64,000 bases of DNA from Herbidospora sakaeratensis (GCF_001570525.1 NZ_BBXC01000011.1:248001-312000); one strand, 5' to 3'. Positions 36,027 through 44,502 are shown, numbered from the stretch's first letter. Notes: a model not told the origin generated them from the letters alone. A program made the numbers and translations.

Positions 36027-37241
36027 CCGCTTGCGGGTCGCGGCCTGGTCGTAGGCGGCCGCGATCAGGCACATCGAGAAGACGGTCACCACCAGGTCGA
36101 CGACGAACGTGGTCGGCACGGTGGTGACGATCCACAGGTAGGGACCGCCGGCGGTGGCGTAGTCGAGCAGTCTGCCCAGGTAGTCGCCGCCGACATGGAG
36201 GCCGACGTAGAGCAGGGCGTACAGGCCGAAGAGGGCAGGGCCGCCCTTGGCGGTCAGGCGCAGGGAGTTGAGCAGCGGGATCCAGCGGGAGGTGAACCCG
36301 CCGGCCAGCTTGGCCAGGGTGACCTGGGTCCAGTTGTGGCTGCGCTCGACCCGGGCGCCGACGCCCTCCAGGCGGGTGCCCCTGATCGTGGTCTGGGTGT
36401 CCTCCGCGTAGGCGCCGTACACGAGGATGCCGACGGTCAGCCAGGCCAGCGGGAGCACCAGCGCGTCGAGGAGCAGCGGCCACACGTCGCCGAGCCACTC
36501 GAAGAACGGCGACTCGCGCACGTCCTCGGTCGCGTCGCTCACGCCCATGATGAGCGCCCGGTGCTCGATCCAGTCTTCGCGGAGCTTGAGGGCGGCGACG
36601 GTGGCGGTCAGGCCGTAGAAGACGAAGGCCAGTTCGCCGAAGGTGGTCAGGATGCCGGTGAACTTCCCCGGCTTGTTCTCGTGGCGACGGCCGGCGAACC
36701 ACTTGATCGCGTACGCGACGACCATGGCGGCGACCGAGATCCGCACGTCGAGGCCGGTCAGGCCGTCGCCGATGGTGCTCTGCACCCCCTGGAGCTGGTC
36801 GACGATCTGCTGGTCGGGGTTGAGGGTGCGGTCGATGTTCTCGAAGTCGCGCATGTCCTGGTCGACCAGGCCCCAGGTCATGTAGAGGCCGGCGAAGACC
36901 AGGGCGGTGCGGTTGAGCGCCCCGAAGATCGTCTCCTGCGCCTCGTCGCCCGCGCGGCGGGCCCGCGTCTCGGCCAGCGCCTCCCGGACGGTGTGGAGCA
37001 TGCCGACCACGGTCGCCAGCGACACCATGACGACCAGGGTGAAGATGAACAGCACCCCCACGAGCCGGAGCTGGTACCAGGAGCCGTGGGACAGGTGCGC
37101 GGCGGCGTAGAGCAGCCCCCAGCGCACGAACCGGCCGAGCGAGAACCACATGATCAGCGGCAGCGCGCACGACCCGGCGATCCTGAGCGCGTCGAGGGGT
37201 AAGCGCGCGGTCTTGGTGGACGTTCCGGACATCTTGCGCAT
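35988..37241 (-). CDS. Polytopic membrane protein, unknown (cluster gene D)
   Basis: 417 residues from ATG 37241; ATG at 37232 is an alternative and no clear ribosome site separates them. I count about seven or eight hydrophobic helices, with a charged loop REALAETRARRAGDEAQE and a C-terminal acidic tail EEPEEVEVG. No transporter motif is recognised. It converges on gene C with a 39-bp overlap and lies beside the A-B-C operon, so I group it with the HerA cluster, though membership is inferred from position. Confidence 0.65.
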   Translation of the reverse strand: MRKMSGTSTKTARLPLDALRIAGSCALPLIMWFSLGRFVRWGLLYAAAHLSHGSWYQLRLVGVLFIFTLVVMVSLATVVGMLHTVREALAETRARRAGDEAQETIFGALNRTALVFAGLYMTWGLVDQDMRDFENIDRTLNPDQQIVDQLQGVQSTIGDGLTGLDVRISVAAMVVAYAIKWFAGRRHENKPGKFTGILTTFGELAFVFYGLTATVAALKLREDWIEHRALIMGVSDATEDVRESPFFEWLGDVWPLLLDALVLPLAWLTVGILVYGAYAEDTQTTIRGTRLEGVGARVERSHNWTQVTLAKLAGGFTSRWIPLLNSLRLTAKGGPALFGLYALLYVGLHVGGDYLGRLLDYATAGGPYLWIVTTVPTTFVVDLVVTVFSMCLIAAAYDQAATRKRLTEEPEEVEVGA

Positions 37242-37356
37242 GCTAGCGGTCAAGGAGCCGGAAAGGTCAAAGATCGGCCGTCCGGGCTGGTCAACGACGG
37301 ATATGCGGGAGGCGAGGTGGGACACTCCCTGAAGTCGTAGATCGGGGAATCAGACA

Positions 37357-38700
37357 TTGACATCCTCCCCCCGCTTGAAAGCGGGAGATTCCAACTCATC
37401 TCACCCGGAAAGGAGGACAAGTTGAGGTTCGCGCTTCACTGGCCCGGCACCCCGGTCGCCTCCACGCGCATTCACCGCATGCCCTGCGGCGATATCCCTG
37501 ATGTTTCTGGCCGCGTTCACGTCGGCGTTGGCCTGTTGCCCGCAGGCGCGACACCGGAACTCCGCTTGGCTCTCACGGTTTTCCGGCGTGCGATGTCCGC
37601 ACGCATTACAGGTCTGCGACGTGAAACGCGGATTCACCTTCACCACTCGTCCCGGCGCTTTTTGCTCAAGCCGCTTGACGAGGCGGCCCCAGCCGGCCGC
37701 GAGAATGCCGCGGTTGAGTCCTGCTTTCTGGCGGACGTTCTTCCCGGGCGCCCCGATCGTGCCACGGGCCGACCGTGTCATGCCGGAGATCTTCAGGTCT
37801 TCGACGCCCACCACGTCGAAACGGCGAGCAAGGTCAGTCGAGGTCTTCTCGATCCAGTCCTTGCGGCGATCGGTCTCGCGTGCCCTCAGCTTCGCAACGG
37901 CCGCCCTGACCCTGCCACGACGGTTGGAGCCCTTCCTGGCCCGGGCCAGCTTCCGGAGCAGCAGCAGCAGGCGGGCCTTCACCTCCTCACGCGGCGTGGG
38001 AGCGTTGGCCATCCCGCCGTTCGAAAACGCCACGCTGACGGCGACACCACGGTCAACACCGATGACATCACCGGTTCCCGGCGCGGGGATCGGGTCGGGG
38101 AGTGCCGCGAACGCCACATGCCAGCGCCCAGCCACGTCGCGGGTCACCCTGAAGGACCTCACGCCCTTGGGTACGGCGCGGGACCAGCGGAAGCGGACCC
38201 AGCCCACCTTGGGAATCCTGACCTCGCCTACGTTGCGGGACAGGCGGCGCACATCATCCGGCTTGACCGCGACAACGCGGAACCCTTCGCCTTGCCCGCG
38301 TTTGCGGAAGGTGGGGCGCTTGTGGGTTTTGCCGAAGAAGTTCGCCATCGCTTGGGCGAAGTCTTTCAACGCCTGCTGCTGAACCACAATCGAACCGGCG
38401 CGCAGCCAATCGAATTCGGCTCGCGCCCCAGTCAACTGCCGGCATTGCTCGGCGAATCCCGGTGCGCTTTTCCGACCGGGCTTCCAGAACGAATGCTGCT
38501 CGACGGCGAGATTCCATACAAAACGCGCGTGCCCGCAATGCTCCGCCAATGCCGCCTCCTGGGTTCGCGTCGGCGAAAGGCGGTAGCGGGACACGAGCAA
38601 AAGTTTACCAAACTCCATCGGCAGAAAACGGAGAACAAAGTGCGGCACCGTTCCGCGTTCCCTCCCAACCCTGAAGGACGACGGGGCTTCCACACTGGAG
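37357..38700 (-). mobile_element. TnpB-only IS200/IS605-type element
   Basis: The right end carries TTGACATCC on the plus strand followed by a hairpin CCCGCTT-GA-AAGCGGG at 37370-37385, the usual 3' hairpin of IS605-family elements; read on the minus strand the end is GTCAA, fitting a TCAA cleavage site. tnpB fills the element and no tnpA is present, so it cannot transpose by itself. The left end lies near 38660-38700, where an imperfect CCCTGAAGGACGACGGGG fold is seen; its exact border is not fixed. The element ends directly upstream of marR. Confidence 0.8.
37401..38618 (-). CDS. tnpB: TnpB RNA-guided nuclease (IS605 OrfB family)
   Basis: 405 residues from the conserved start MEFGKLLLVSRYRLSPT. 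RuvC acidic residues are intact: Asp in VIGVDRGVAVS, Glu in VVGVEDLKISGM, Asp in QQANADVNAARNI; the zinc ribbon CNACG ... CRACG is complete. TnpB proteins are programmed by an omega-RNA from the element's 3' end and cut DNA next to a target-adjacent motif, promoting element retention. The 37360-37450 region (3' end of the gene plus the right-end hairpin) is where the omega-RNA scaffold would be. Confidence 0.92.
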   Translation of the reverse strand: MEFGKLLLVSRYRLSPTRTQEAALAEHCGHARFVWNLAVEQHSFWKPGRKSAPGFAEQCRQLTGARAEFDWLRAGSIVVQQQALKDFAQAMANFFGKTHKRPTFRKRGQGEGFRVVAVKPDDVRRLSRNVGEVRIPKVGWVRFRWSRAVPKGVRSFRVTRDVAGRWHVAFAALPDPIPAPGTGDVIGVDRGVAVSVAFSNGGMANAPTPREEVKARLLLLLRKLARARKGSNRRGRVRAAVAKLRARETDRRKDWIEKTSTDLARRFDVVGVEDLKISGMTRSARGTIGAPGKNVRQKAGLNRGILAAGWGRLVKRLEQKAPGRVVKVNPRFTSQTCNACGHRTPENRESQAEFRCRACGQQANADVNAARNIRDIAAGHAVNARGGDRGAGPVKREPQLVLLSG

Positions 38701-38707
38701 GCGCAAG

Positions 38708-39148
38708 GTGAGCGCGGAACGGGACGCCGGTCCAGGCCGGAGCCCGGGTTTCCTGCTGTGGCGGGCGACCCTTCGATGGCAGCGGGAGATCACCACGGCG
38801 CTGAAGACGATGGGGTTGACCCACGTGCAGTTCGCCCTCCTCGTCGACCTGTGGTGGTTCGACAGTCAGGGCGTCCGTCCCAGCCAGCGCGAACTGGCCG
38901 AACACGCCACCGTCGACGTGATGATGACCAGCCAGGTGGTCAGGGTGCTGGAGGTCAAGGGCCTGCTCGGCCGCGAAGAGGACCCCGCCGACATGCGCAA
39001 GAAGGTGCTCGTGATCACCGACGAGGGCCGCCGGCTGGCCGAGCGCGCCGCCGGGGTGGTGGAGAACGTCGACCGCGAGTTCTTCAAGGTCGCCGGGGAG
39101 CACAACGCGCTCATCGACGTGCTGGAGCAACTGGCGGGCGTGAACTGA
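38708..39148 (+). CDS. MarR-family transcriptional regulator
   Basis: 146 residues, GTG start. Winged helix: LTHVQFALLVDLWWFDSQGVRPSQRELAEHATVDVMMTSQVVRVLEVKGLLGREEDPADMRKK, with the wing and LTDEGRRLAE-type helix (VITDEGRRLAERAAG) typical of MarR. Its ligand and targets are unknown. The TnpB element ends just upstream, so its original promoter may have been displaced or may lie inside the element's left end. A bidirectional terminator follows. Confidence 0.9.
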   Translation: MSAERDAGPGRSPGFLLWRATLRWQREITTALKTMGLTHVQFALLVDLWWFDSQGVRPSQRELAEHATVDVMMTSQVVRVLEVKGLLGREEDPADMRKKVLVITDEGRRLAERAAGVVENVDREFFKVAGEHNALIDVLEQLAGVN

Positions 39149-39182
39149 AAAAGCCCGGCCTCCCATGGAGACCGGGCTTTTC
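39149..39182. terminator. Bidirectional terminator between marR and DUF1416 gene
   Basis: AAAGCCCGG / CCGGGCTTT with a partly paired inner region and A/T-runs on both sides. Confidence 0.88.
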
Positions 39183-39191
39183 CGATGCGGT

Positions 39192-39497
39192 TTAGACGGC
39201 CACCGCGAGCTGGGCGACCTCGCCCAGCTTGGCCTCGACCGCGACGTCCTTGGTCCGGCCGCCGCCCGCGATGATGCGGACGGTCCAGGAGCCGGGGGCG
39301 GCGAAGAAGCGGAAGATGCCGTCGTCGGAGACGACGACCTCACCGGTGAACTCACCGGAGTGGTCGAGGAGGCGGGCGTAGGCGGTGCCTGCGCCGGTGA
39401 CGACGCCCTGGATCACGGCCTGCTTGGAGTAGTCGATATTGGCCGGCAGTGCCACGGTCTGCTCGGGCGCGGCGCACCCCTGCTGGATGGTCGTCAT
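39192..39497 (-). CDS. DUF1416 protein (sulfurtransferase partner)
   Basis: 101 residues, Ig-like beta sandwich: YSKQAVIQGVVTGAGTAYARLLDHSGEFTGEVVVSDDGIFRFF with one conserved Cys near the N terminus (QQGCAAPEQ). DUF1416 proteins are found downstream of thiosulfate sulfurtransferase genes in actinobacteria; the Cys may accept sulfur (inference). The start overlaps the sulfurtransferase stop (ATGA). Confidence 0.88.
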   Translation of the reverse strand: MTTIQQGCAAPEQTVALPANIDYSKQAVIQGVVTGAGTAYARLLDHSGEFTGEVVVSDDGIFRFFAAPGSWTVRIIAGGGRTKDVAVEAKLGEVAQLAVAV

Positions 39498-40333
39498 CGG
39501 GCCTCTCCCAGTTCCACCGGCACGCCCACGAGCGAGCCGTATTCGGTCCACGAACCGTCGTAGTTCTTGACGTTGGCCTGGCCGAGCAGCTCGTGCAGCA
39601 CGAACCAGGTGTGGGCGGAGCGCTCCCCGATGCGGCAGTAGGCGATGGTGTCCTTGCCGAAGTCGACCCCTGCGTCCGCGTAGAGGGTCTTGAGCTCGTC
39701 GTCGGAGCGGAAGGTGCCGTCGTCGTTGGCCGCCTTGGACCACGGGATGTTGCGGGCGGTCGGGATGTGCCCCGCGCGCTGCGCCTGCTCCTGCGGAAGG
39801 TGGGCCGGCGCGAGCAGCTTGCCGGTGAACTCGTCGGGCGACCGGACGTCGACCAGGTTGAGCTTGCCGATCGCGGCCACGGCCTCGTCGCGGAACGCGC
39901 GGATCGACAGGTCCTGCTCGGTGGCGGTGTAGGTGGTGGCCTCGCGGTTCGGCACGTCCTTCACCAGCTCGCGGGAGTCGAGCTCCCACTTCTTGCGGCC
40001 GCCGTCGAGCAGCTTGACGTTCTCGTGGCCGTAGAGCTTGAAGTACCAGTAGGCGTAGGCGGCGAACCAGTTGTTGTTGCCACCGTAGAGGACCACGGTG
40101 TCATCGTTGCCGATGCCGCGCGACGAGAGCAGCGCCTCGAAGCCGGCCTTGTCGACGAAGTCACGGCGGACCGGGTCCTGCAGGTCGTCGCGCCAGTCGA
40201 CCTTGACGGCACCGCGGATGTGACCCTTGTCGTAGGCGCTGGCGTCTTCGTCGACCTCGACCAGGACGACGCCGGGCGTGTCGAGGTTGGCCTCGACCCA
40301 GTCGGCGTCGACCAGTGCGGCGGAGCGACTCAT
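39494..40333 (-). CDS. Thiosulfate sulfurtransferase (rhodanese)
   Basis: 279 residues from ATG 40333, preceded by GGGAGAA. Two rhodanese domains: N-terminal (LVEVDEDASAYDKGHIRGAVKVDW) and C-terminal with active-site Cys in IAYCRIGERSAHTWF; the CRxGxR loop indicates thiosulfate specificity. Cytoplasmic; transfers sulfane sulfur to cyanide or thiols. It is followed by DUF1416 and preceded by a Cys-containing leader peptide 270 bp upstream, so expression probably responds to cysteine supply. Confidence 0.94.
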   Translation of the reverse strand: MSRSAALVDADWVEANLDTPGVVLVEVDEDASAYDKGHIRGAVKVDWRDDLQDPVRRDFVDKAGFEALLSSRGIGNDDTVVLYGGNNNWFAAYAYWYFKLYGHENVKLLDGGRKKWELDSRELVKDVPNREATTYTATEQDLSIRAFRDEAVAAIGKLNLVDVRSPDEFTGKLLAPAHLPQEQAQRAGHIPTARNIPWSKAANDDGTFRSDDELKTLYADAGVDFGKDTIAYCRIGERSAHTWFVLHELLGQANVKNYDGSWTEYGSLVGVPVELGEAR

Positions 40334-40602
40334 GAATTTCTCCCAGGTTGTAGACGGCTGATGAGCGGTTGTGATGCACGGGAAAGGCGGCCAGCAGTGC
40401 CGCTGCTGTCGCACCCAGGGCCAGAGGGACGATTCCGGAGGCGGGAACGATGCGAATGATGCCCAGGCCCCGAGACAGATCGGGGCGGAACCAGAGTGGT
40501 GTCGGCCGCGCCGGAGCGGGGGCCTCGGGGATCGACCTGCATCGCCTGATGCTCCTGATGGGTTTCGCGTGATGCGGCTTCAGACGCCGCCGGAAATCAC
40601 CC

Positions 40603-40686
40603 TCAGGCCATGCGACAGAGAGCCGTCGCGACGCGGCAGAAGTCAACCGCCCGCCGCTTCGTGAGCATCTCTGTCGTGGGAGTCAT
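40603..40686 (-). CDS. Cys-codon leader peptide upstream of the sulfurtransferase operon
   Basis: 27 codons from ATG 40686 to TGA 40603 encode a peptide ending VDFCRVATALCRMA. The D-x-C-R...L-C-R pattern matches the putative leader peptides of Streptomyces sulfur-assimilation operons, in which Cys codons act as a sensor. A -10 TACTGT lies 7 bases before the ATG, so the transcript would be leaderless; an internal ATG at 40668 is an alternative. 40334-40602, between the leader and the enzyme gene, contains no gene and is the expected attenuator region. Confidence 0.72.
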   Translation of the reverse strand: MTPTTEMLTKRRAVDFCRVATALCRMA

Positions 40687-40693
40687 GGGCACG

Positions 40694-40722
40694 ACAGTAC
40701 CCTTTCGTCTCGCCATCTGTCA
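40694..40722 (-). promoter_or_regulatory. Promoter of the leader peptide-sulfurtransferase operon
   Basis: Minus strand: TGACAG (40722-40717), 17-bp spacer, TACTGT (40699-40694), then ATG 7 bases later. It overlaps the stop of the thioredoxin gene. Confidence 0.55.
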
Positions 40723-41067
40723 CATGCCGTCCGATTGCTGAGACCCGTTGTGAGACACCCGGTCCACGGCCAGAGCGAGGGCGGCGATGACGTCGGCTTT
40801 CCTGGGCTGCCCCGATGCTTTTTTCACGACATTTCCAGAACTGTCGAGAACTAACACCGTTGGGGTTTTCGTAACTTCATGCGCCTGTACGAGGTCCAAT
40901 CGCGACTCCGCGTCGACCTCGACGTGGCGGACCCCGGGAACGATCGCGGCGACCTCGGCGAGCACCCGCCGGGTGGCCCGGCACGGCTGGCAGAAGGCCG
41001 TCGAGAAGTGCACGAGCGTCGCCCGCTCACCCAGTGGCGCACCCAGGTCCATACGATCGGCAACCAC
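40720..41067 (-). CDS. Thioredoxin-family protein
   Basis: 115 residues. Active site CQPC in LVHFSTAFCQPCRATRRVLAEVA, and cis-Pro in EVTKTPTVLVLDSSG; a complete thioredoxin fold. The start used is GTG 41067 (MVADRMDLGAPLG); ATG at 41052 is possible. It lies between the anti-sigma gene and the leader peptide on the same strand, the same neighbourhood as in Streptomyces (thioredoxin next to the sulfurtransferase operon). Substrate unknown. Confidence 0.88.
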   Translation of the reverse strand: MVADRMDLGAPLGERATLVHFSTAFCQPCRATRRVLAEVAAIVPGVRHVEVDAESRLDLVQAHEVTKTPTVLVLDSSGNVVKKASGQPRKADVIAALALAVDRVSHNGSQQSDGM

Positions 41068-41091
41068 CGGCGGCCGCCGGGAAATTCCCGG

Positions 41092-42003
41092 TCAGCCGAC
41101 GGGAACGGTGATGAGCGGGGCGCCGTTGGCGCCGCGCAGCTCGAAGCGGGCGATCTCGGCCACCGGCAGGCTCGTCGAGCCCTGGAAGGTCGTGCCGCCC
41201 TTCACCTCCCAGCTCGCCACCGACGTGGCCGGGCCCTGGCGCGGGATGGCGAACAGCTCGGTCTTGGTGTCGACGGGCACACCGGTCATGGTCGCCGTGA
41301 CCTGGGTCCCGCCGTCGCCCGCGGTCAGGTCGAGGCGCAGCGTGACGTCGCCGCGGGAACCCTCGACCGTGACGGTCTGGGCCATCTTGGCGGTCACCGG
41401 TTCGTCGGCCTGACCCGATTCGGGGGCCGCGTTCTCCTCGGGCTGCGCGGCCCTGGAGGCGCGGGGCGCCTTCGACGACGCCGGTTCCTCGGCGGGGGCC
41501 ACGCCGGTCTCGGCCGGGCCGGTGCCCGCCGCGGCGTCGCTCTGGGGCTCCTGGGTCAGCAGCGGCTGGGGCTCGGGGACGCCGTAGTAGTCGCCCTGGT
41601 CCTGGGCGGCGGGGACGGGGACGCGGACCGATTCGGGGGCGCCGCCGGCGGCCGTGGAGGCCGTCATCTCGCCGGTGTTGTCGAGGAGGACCGCGCCGCC
41701 CCACCCGAGGATCGCCACGCTCGCGGCCAGGCCCAGCATGGTGCGGGTGATCCGGCCGCGCCTGCGGCTCCTGGCCGAGTCGGCCAGCAGCCGGTCGAGC
41801 ACCGCCCGGGGCGGGGCCGCGGCGTGCTCGACGTCGGCGGCCGACACCCGGGCCAGCATCGGCGGCAGGCCGGCCAACTCGGCGAGTTCGGCGGTGCACT
41901 CGTCGCAGGTGTCGAGGTGGGCCTCGACCATGGCGGTCTCCCGGGCGTCGAGGGCGCCCAGGGCGTACACGCCCAGAGAGATCTTGACGTCGTCGTGGTT
42001 CAC
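41092..42003 (-). CDS. Anti-sigma factor with zf-HC2 domain
   Basis: 303 residues, GTG start overlapping the sigma stop. N-terminal cytoplasmic zinc-finger anti-sigma domain (HLDTCDECTAELAELAGLP, His-x3-Cys-x2-Cys), a membrane helix at about 95-112 (MLGLAASVAILGWGGAVLL), a long disordered Pro/Glu/Ala linker, and a C-terminal beta domain (VTVEGSRGDVTLRLDLTAGDGGTQVTATMTG). It should sequester the co-encoded ECF sigma factor, possibly releasing it on thiol oxidation through the HCC motif. It resembles the SigL-RslA type arrangement. Confidence 0.88.
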   Translation of the reverse strand: MNHDDVKISLGVYALGALDARETAMVEAHLDTCDECTAELAELAGLPPMLARVSAADVEHAAAPPRAVLDRLLADSARSRRRGRITRTMLGLAASVAILGWGGAVLLDNTGEMTASTAAGGAPESVRVPVPAAQDQGDYYGVPEPQPLLTQEPQSDAAAGTGPAETGVAPAEEPASSKAPRASRAAQPEENAAPESGQADEPVTAKMAQTVTVEGSRGDVTLRLDLTAGDGGTQVTATMTGVPVDTKTELFAIPRQGPATSVASWEVKGGTTFQGSTSLPVAEIARFELRGANGAPLITVPVG

Positions 42004-42557
42004 GGCGCGAGCCCCCGCTCCTCCAGCGCCAGCTTGAGCGCGCGCAGCGCGTAGTAGGTGCGCGACTTGACGGTGCCCGGCGGGATGCCGAGCGACTCGG
42101 CGGCCTCCTTGACCGACTGGCCGCCGTAGTAGACGGCCAGCAGGACCTCGCGGTGGTCGGGCCGCAGCGAGGCCAGCGCGTCGGCGATGGCCCACGACTC
42201 GACGGCCTTGTCGAGCTCGTCGTCGGCAGGGAGGACGGCCAGCGCCTCGTCGCCGGTCTCCTGCGGGCGCGACTTGCGCGCCCTGGCCTGGTCGACGACC
42301 AGGTTGCGGGCCACGGTGAACAACCACGCCCGCACCGGGCGGTCGGCGATCGGGTTCTTCCAAGCGCGGAGGATGGTCTCCTGCACGATGTCCTCCGCCC
42401 TCCCCGGGTCACCGGTCAATCGCAGTACGTAACCGTAGAGCGGCCCGGCATGGTCGTCGAAAAGGGCCCTGACGAGCTCCTCGTCGGCCGTACCGGCTGC
42501 GCTCACATCCTCAGAACGCAACCGGCGGCGCTTCGGTTCACCGCGAAAGAGGGACAT
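42000..42557 (-). CDS. ECF sigma factor
   Basis: 185 residues. Region 2 (LVRALFDDHAGPLYGYVLRLTGDPGRAEDIVQETILRAWKN, RAWLFTVARNLVVDQARARKS) and region 4 (DALASLRPDHREVLLAVYYGGQSVKEAAESLGIPPGTVKSRTYYALRALK) are clear. The adjacent coupled gene encodes its anti-sigma factor. Start ATG 42557 lies within the last codons of the upstream DUF2993 gene (20-bp overlap), suggesting read-through from it. Target promoters are unknown; a SigL/SigK-like group is possible. Confidence 0.93.
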   Translation of the reverse strand: MSLFRGEPKRRRLRSEDVSAAGTADEELVRALFDDHAGPLYGYVLRLTGDPGRAEDIVQETILRAWKNPIADRPVRAWLFTVARNLVVDQARARKSRPQETGDEALAVLPADDELDKAVESWAIADALASLRPDHREVLLAVYYGGQSVKEAAESLGIPPGTVKSRTYYALRALKLALEERGLAP

Positions 42558-43227
42558 CTGTCGCCGTCGCGTCGATGGCCAGGCCGCCTCCGGGGGCGGA
42601 GCGGACCTCGTCGATCTTCAGATCGAGCGGGAGGCCCTGCACGGGCACGGTGAAGGTGATCAGGCGTTCGGCGTTGGGCACGGTGAACCCGCCCGCGATC
42701 GTCACCTTGGCGGGGGTGAGTCGCAGCACCCCGTCTTTGACCTCGACCTTCATGTCGGCGGTCACCGGCACCTTGTTGCCGAGCGCGGTCACCTCGCCGG
42801 AGACGCGGACGGTGCCGTTGCCGCCGCCGCCCTCGATCTTGATGCCGCGCGGGGCGCGGGAGTTGAGGGTCTCCTCGGAGATGGTCACCGTGCCGGTGAC
42901 CCGCTCGGCGACGATCTTCGTGCCGGACGCGTTCTGGATCAGGTCCATCAGCGGCGCCTCGACCCCGTAGAGGGTCGCCTGGACGTCGCTGAGCCGGATG
43001 CCCTCACGCTGGATGTCGCCGATGTCGATGGCGATCTCCTCGTAGCGACCGCCGATCGCCTGGGTCAGGAACGGCACGCCCTTGACCTGCACGGTCGGCG
43101 GCGCGTCGAGATCGGCACTGGCCTGGACCTGCTTGGCGATCTCCCGCTGCACGCCGGCGACGGCCACGCGGTCGAGAACCACGGCCAGCACGACGAGCAC
43201 GAGCAGCGCCACCACCAGCTTGCGCAC
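42538..43227 (-). CDS. LmeA-family (DUF2993) phospholipid-binding protein
   Basis: 229 residues. N-terminal membrane anchor/signal (residues 1-25), then a tubular beta-rich domain: VQVKGVPFLTQAIGGRYEEIAIDIGDI and DVQATLYGVEAPLMDLI, the signatures of DUF2993, whose mycobacterial member LmeA binds phosphatidylinositol phosphate and supports lipomannan maturation. The gene overlaps the ECF sigma gene downstream and lies near glnR, as in other actinomycetes. Confidence 0.88.
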   Translation of the reverse strand: MRKLVVALLVLVVLAVVLDRVAVAGVQREIAKQVQASADLDAPPTVQVKGVPFLTQAIGGRYEEIAIDIGDIQREGIRLSDVQATLYGVEAPLMDLIQNASGTKIVAERVTGTVTISEETLNSRAPRGIKIEGGGGNGTVRVSGEVTALGNKVPVTADMKVEVKDGVLRLTPAKVTIAGGFTVPNAERLITFTVPVQGLPLDLKIDEVRSAPGGGLAIDATATDVPLSR

Positions 43228-43262
43228 CGCATCCTCCGTTGGCCGGGGGGTTTCGGATCAGC

Positions 43263-43511
43263 CTATCCGCCGGCAAACGGCGGCAAAACCTCAACCGTGG
43301 CCCCTTCGGGCAGCTCGACGGTGTTGGGGTCGCGGGTGCCGGCCGGATTCCCGTCGACCAGGAACGAGCAGCGCGGAAGCACCCTGGCCAGCACGTCGTT
43401 CCTTGTGATTTTGGTAACAAGCTCTCCAAGGGTTTCCGCGTCGAAAGTCTCCTCGGCGACTCCGGCCGCCTCCTTCGCCGCGGCCCAAAAGCGCACTGTT
43501 CCCGTAGCCAT
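43263..43511 (-). CDS. MoaD/ThiS-family sulfur-carrier protein
   Basis: 82 residues from ATG 43511 (preceded by CTGGAGAGG), ubiquitin-like fold ending in the required Gly-Gly (VLPPFAGG). The N-terminal [24 protein letters not shown] resembles MoaD of molybdopterin synthase. Whether it serves molybdenum cofactor or another sulfur transfer is not decidable here; no moaE or moeB is adjacent. It is divergent from glnR across a ~270-bp gap with no other gene. Confidence 0.85.
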   Translation of the reverse strand: MATGTVRFWAAAKEAAGVAEETFDAETLGELVTKITRNDVLARVLPRCSFLVDGNPAGTRDPNTVELPEGATVEVLPPFAGG

Positions 43512-43780
43512 ACGCCTCTCCAGCCCCAGATCCGCACACTCACAGTGAGCGTTTGGATACGGTGATTCTCCACGTGAAGTGCTGTTCACACGGTGGACGC
43601 ACATTGGACGCAAAGTTGCTGTGGGCTAATCTACGAGCAACGGGACCTGGGCGACGTAGCCCCCGGGTCCTTACGTGTTTCTACGGCCCTGCCGTTGACG
43701 CGGATCGAAGGAGGCGAGCCTGTGATCGTGCACAGCGCGGTGCTCTCCCGGCACGCCCGCCCGTTTGGCGAGGAGGCCTC

Positions 43781-44494
43781 ATGAGCAATCTGCTTCTGCT
43801 GACCAACGCACTGGAACCGTCCGCCGAAGTCCTGCCGGCGCTCGGGCTGCTGCTCCACTCGGTCCGGGTGGCCCCCGCCGAGGGGACCGCCCTGCTCGAC
43901 GCGCCACCCGCCGACGCGATCCTGGTCGACGCCCGGCGTGAGCTCGTCCAGGCCAAGAGCCTGTGCCGGCTGCTGCGGACCACGGGGATCGACTGCCCGC
44001 TCCTGGTCATCGTGACCGAGGGCGGCCTCGCGGCGATGACCGCCGAGTGGGGCGCCGACGACGTGATCCTCGACACCGCCGGCCCGGCCGAGGTCGAGGC
44101 CCGCCTGCGCATGGCGATCGGCAAGTTGTCGCTGGCCGCCGCCGAAGAGGTGCCCGACGAGATCCGCAGCGGCGATCTGGCGATCGACGAGGCGACCTAC
44201 ACCGCGCGCCTGCGCGGCCGGGCGCTCGACCTCACGTTCAAGGAGTTCGAGCTGCTCAAGTACCTGGCCCAGCACCCGGGCCGGGTCTTCACCCGGGCCC
44301 AGCTCCTCCAGGAGGTCTGGGGCTACGACTACTTCGGCGGCACCCGGACGGTCGACGTCCACGTGCGCCGCCTGCGCGCCAAGCTGGGCGCCGAGTACGA
44401 GGCGCTGATCGGCACCGTCCGCAACGTCGGCTACCGCTTCGTGCCCGACCGCGGCAACGAGATGGCCCAGGAACTGGAGTCCGCCCGCCGCTGA
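43781..44494 (+). CDS. glnR: Global nitrogen regulator GlnR (atypical OmpR-type)
   Basis: 237 residues from ATG 43781, preceded by GAGGAGG. The first residues [35 protein letters not shown] and the winged helix [55 protein letters not shown] match S. coelicolor GlnR as I know it. The receiver is atypical: it has the Asp in AILVDARR but not the full acidic pocket, in keeping with GlnR acting without a cognate kinase. GlnR controls glnA, amtB, ure and other nitrogen genes. A strong terminator follows. Confidence 0.94.
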   Translation: MSNLLLLTNALEPSAEVLPALGLLLHSVRVAPAEGTALLDAPPADAILVDARRELVQAKSLCRLLRTTGIDCPLLVIVTEGGLAAMTAEWGADDVILDTAGPAEVEARLRMAIGKLSLAAAEEVPDEIRSGDLAIDEATYTARLRGRALDLTFKEFELLKYLAQHPGRVFTRAQLLQEVWGYDYFGGTRTVDVHVRRLRAKLGAEYEALIGTVRNVGYRFVPDRGNEMAQELESARR

Positions 44495-44502
44495 GACATG
44501 GA

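Noticed and set aside
37422-38711. 429-codon frame antisense to tnpB
   Set aside because: The opposite strand encodes a complete TnpB with catalytic residues; the antisense frame is a GC-rich shadow.
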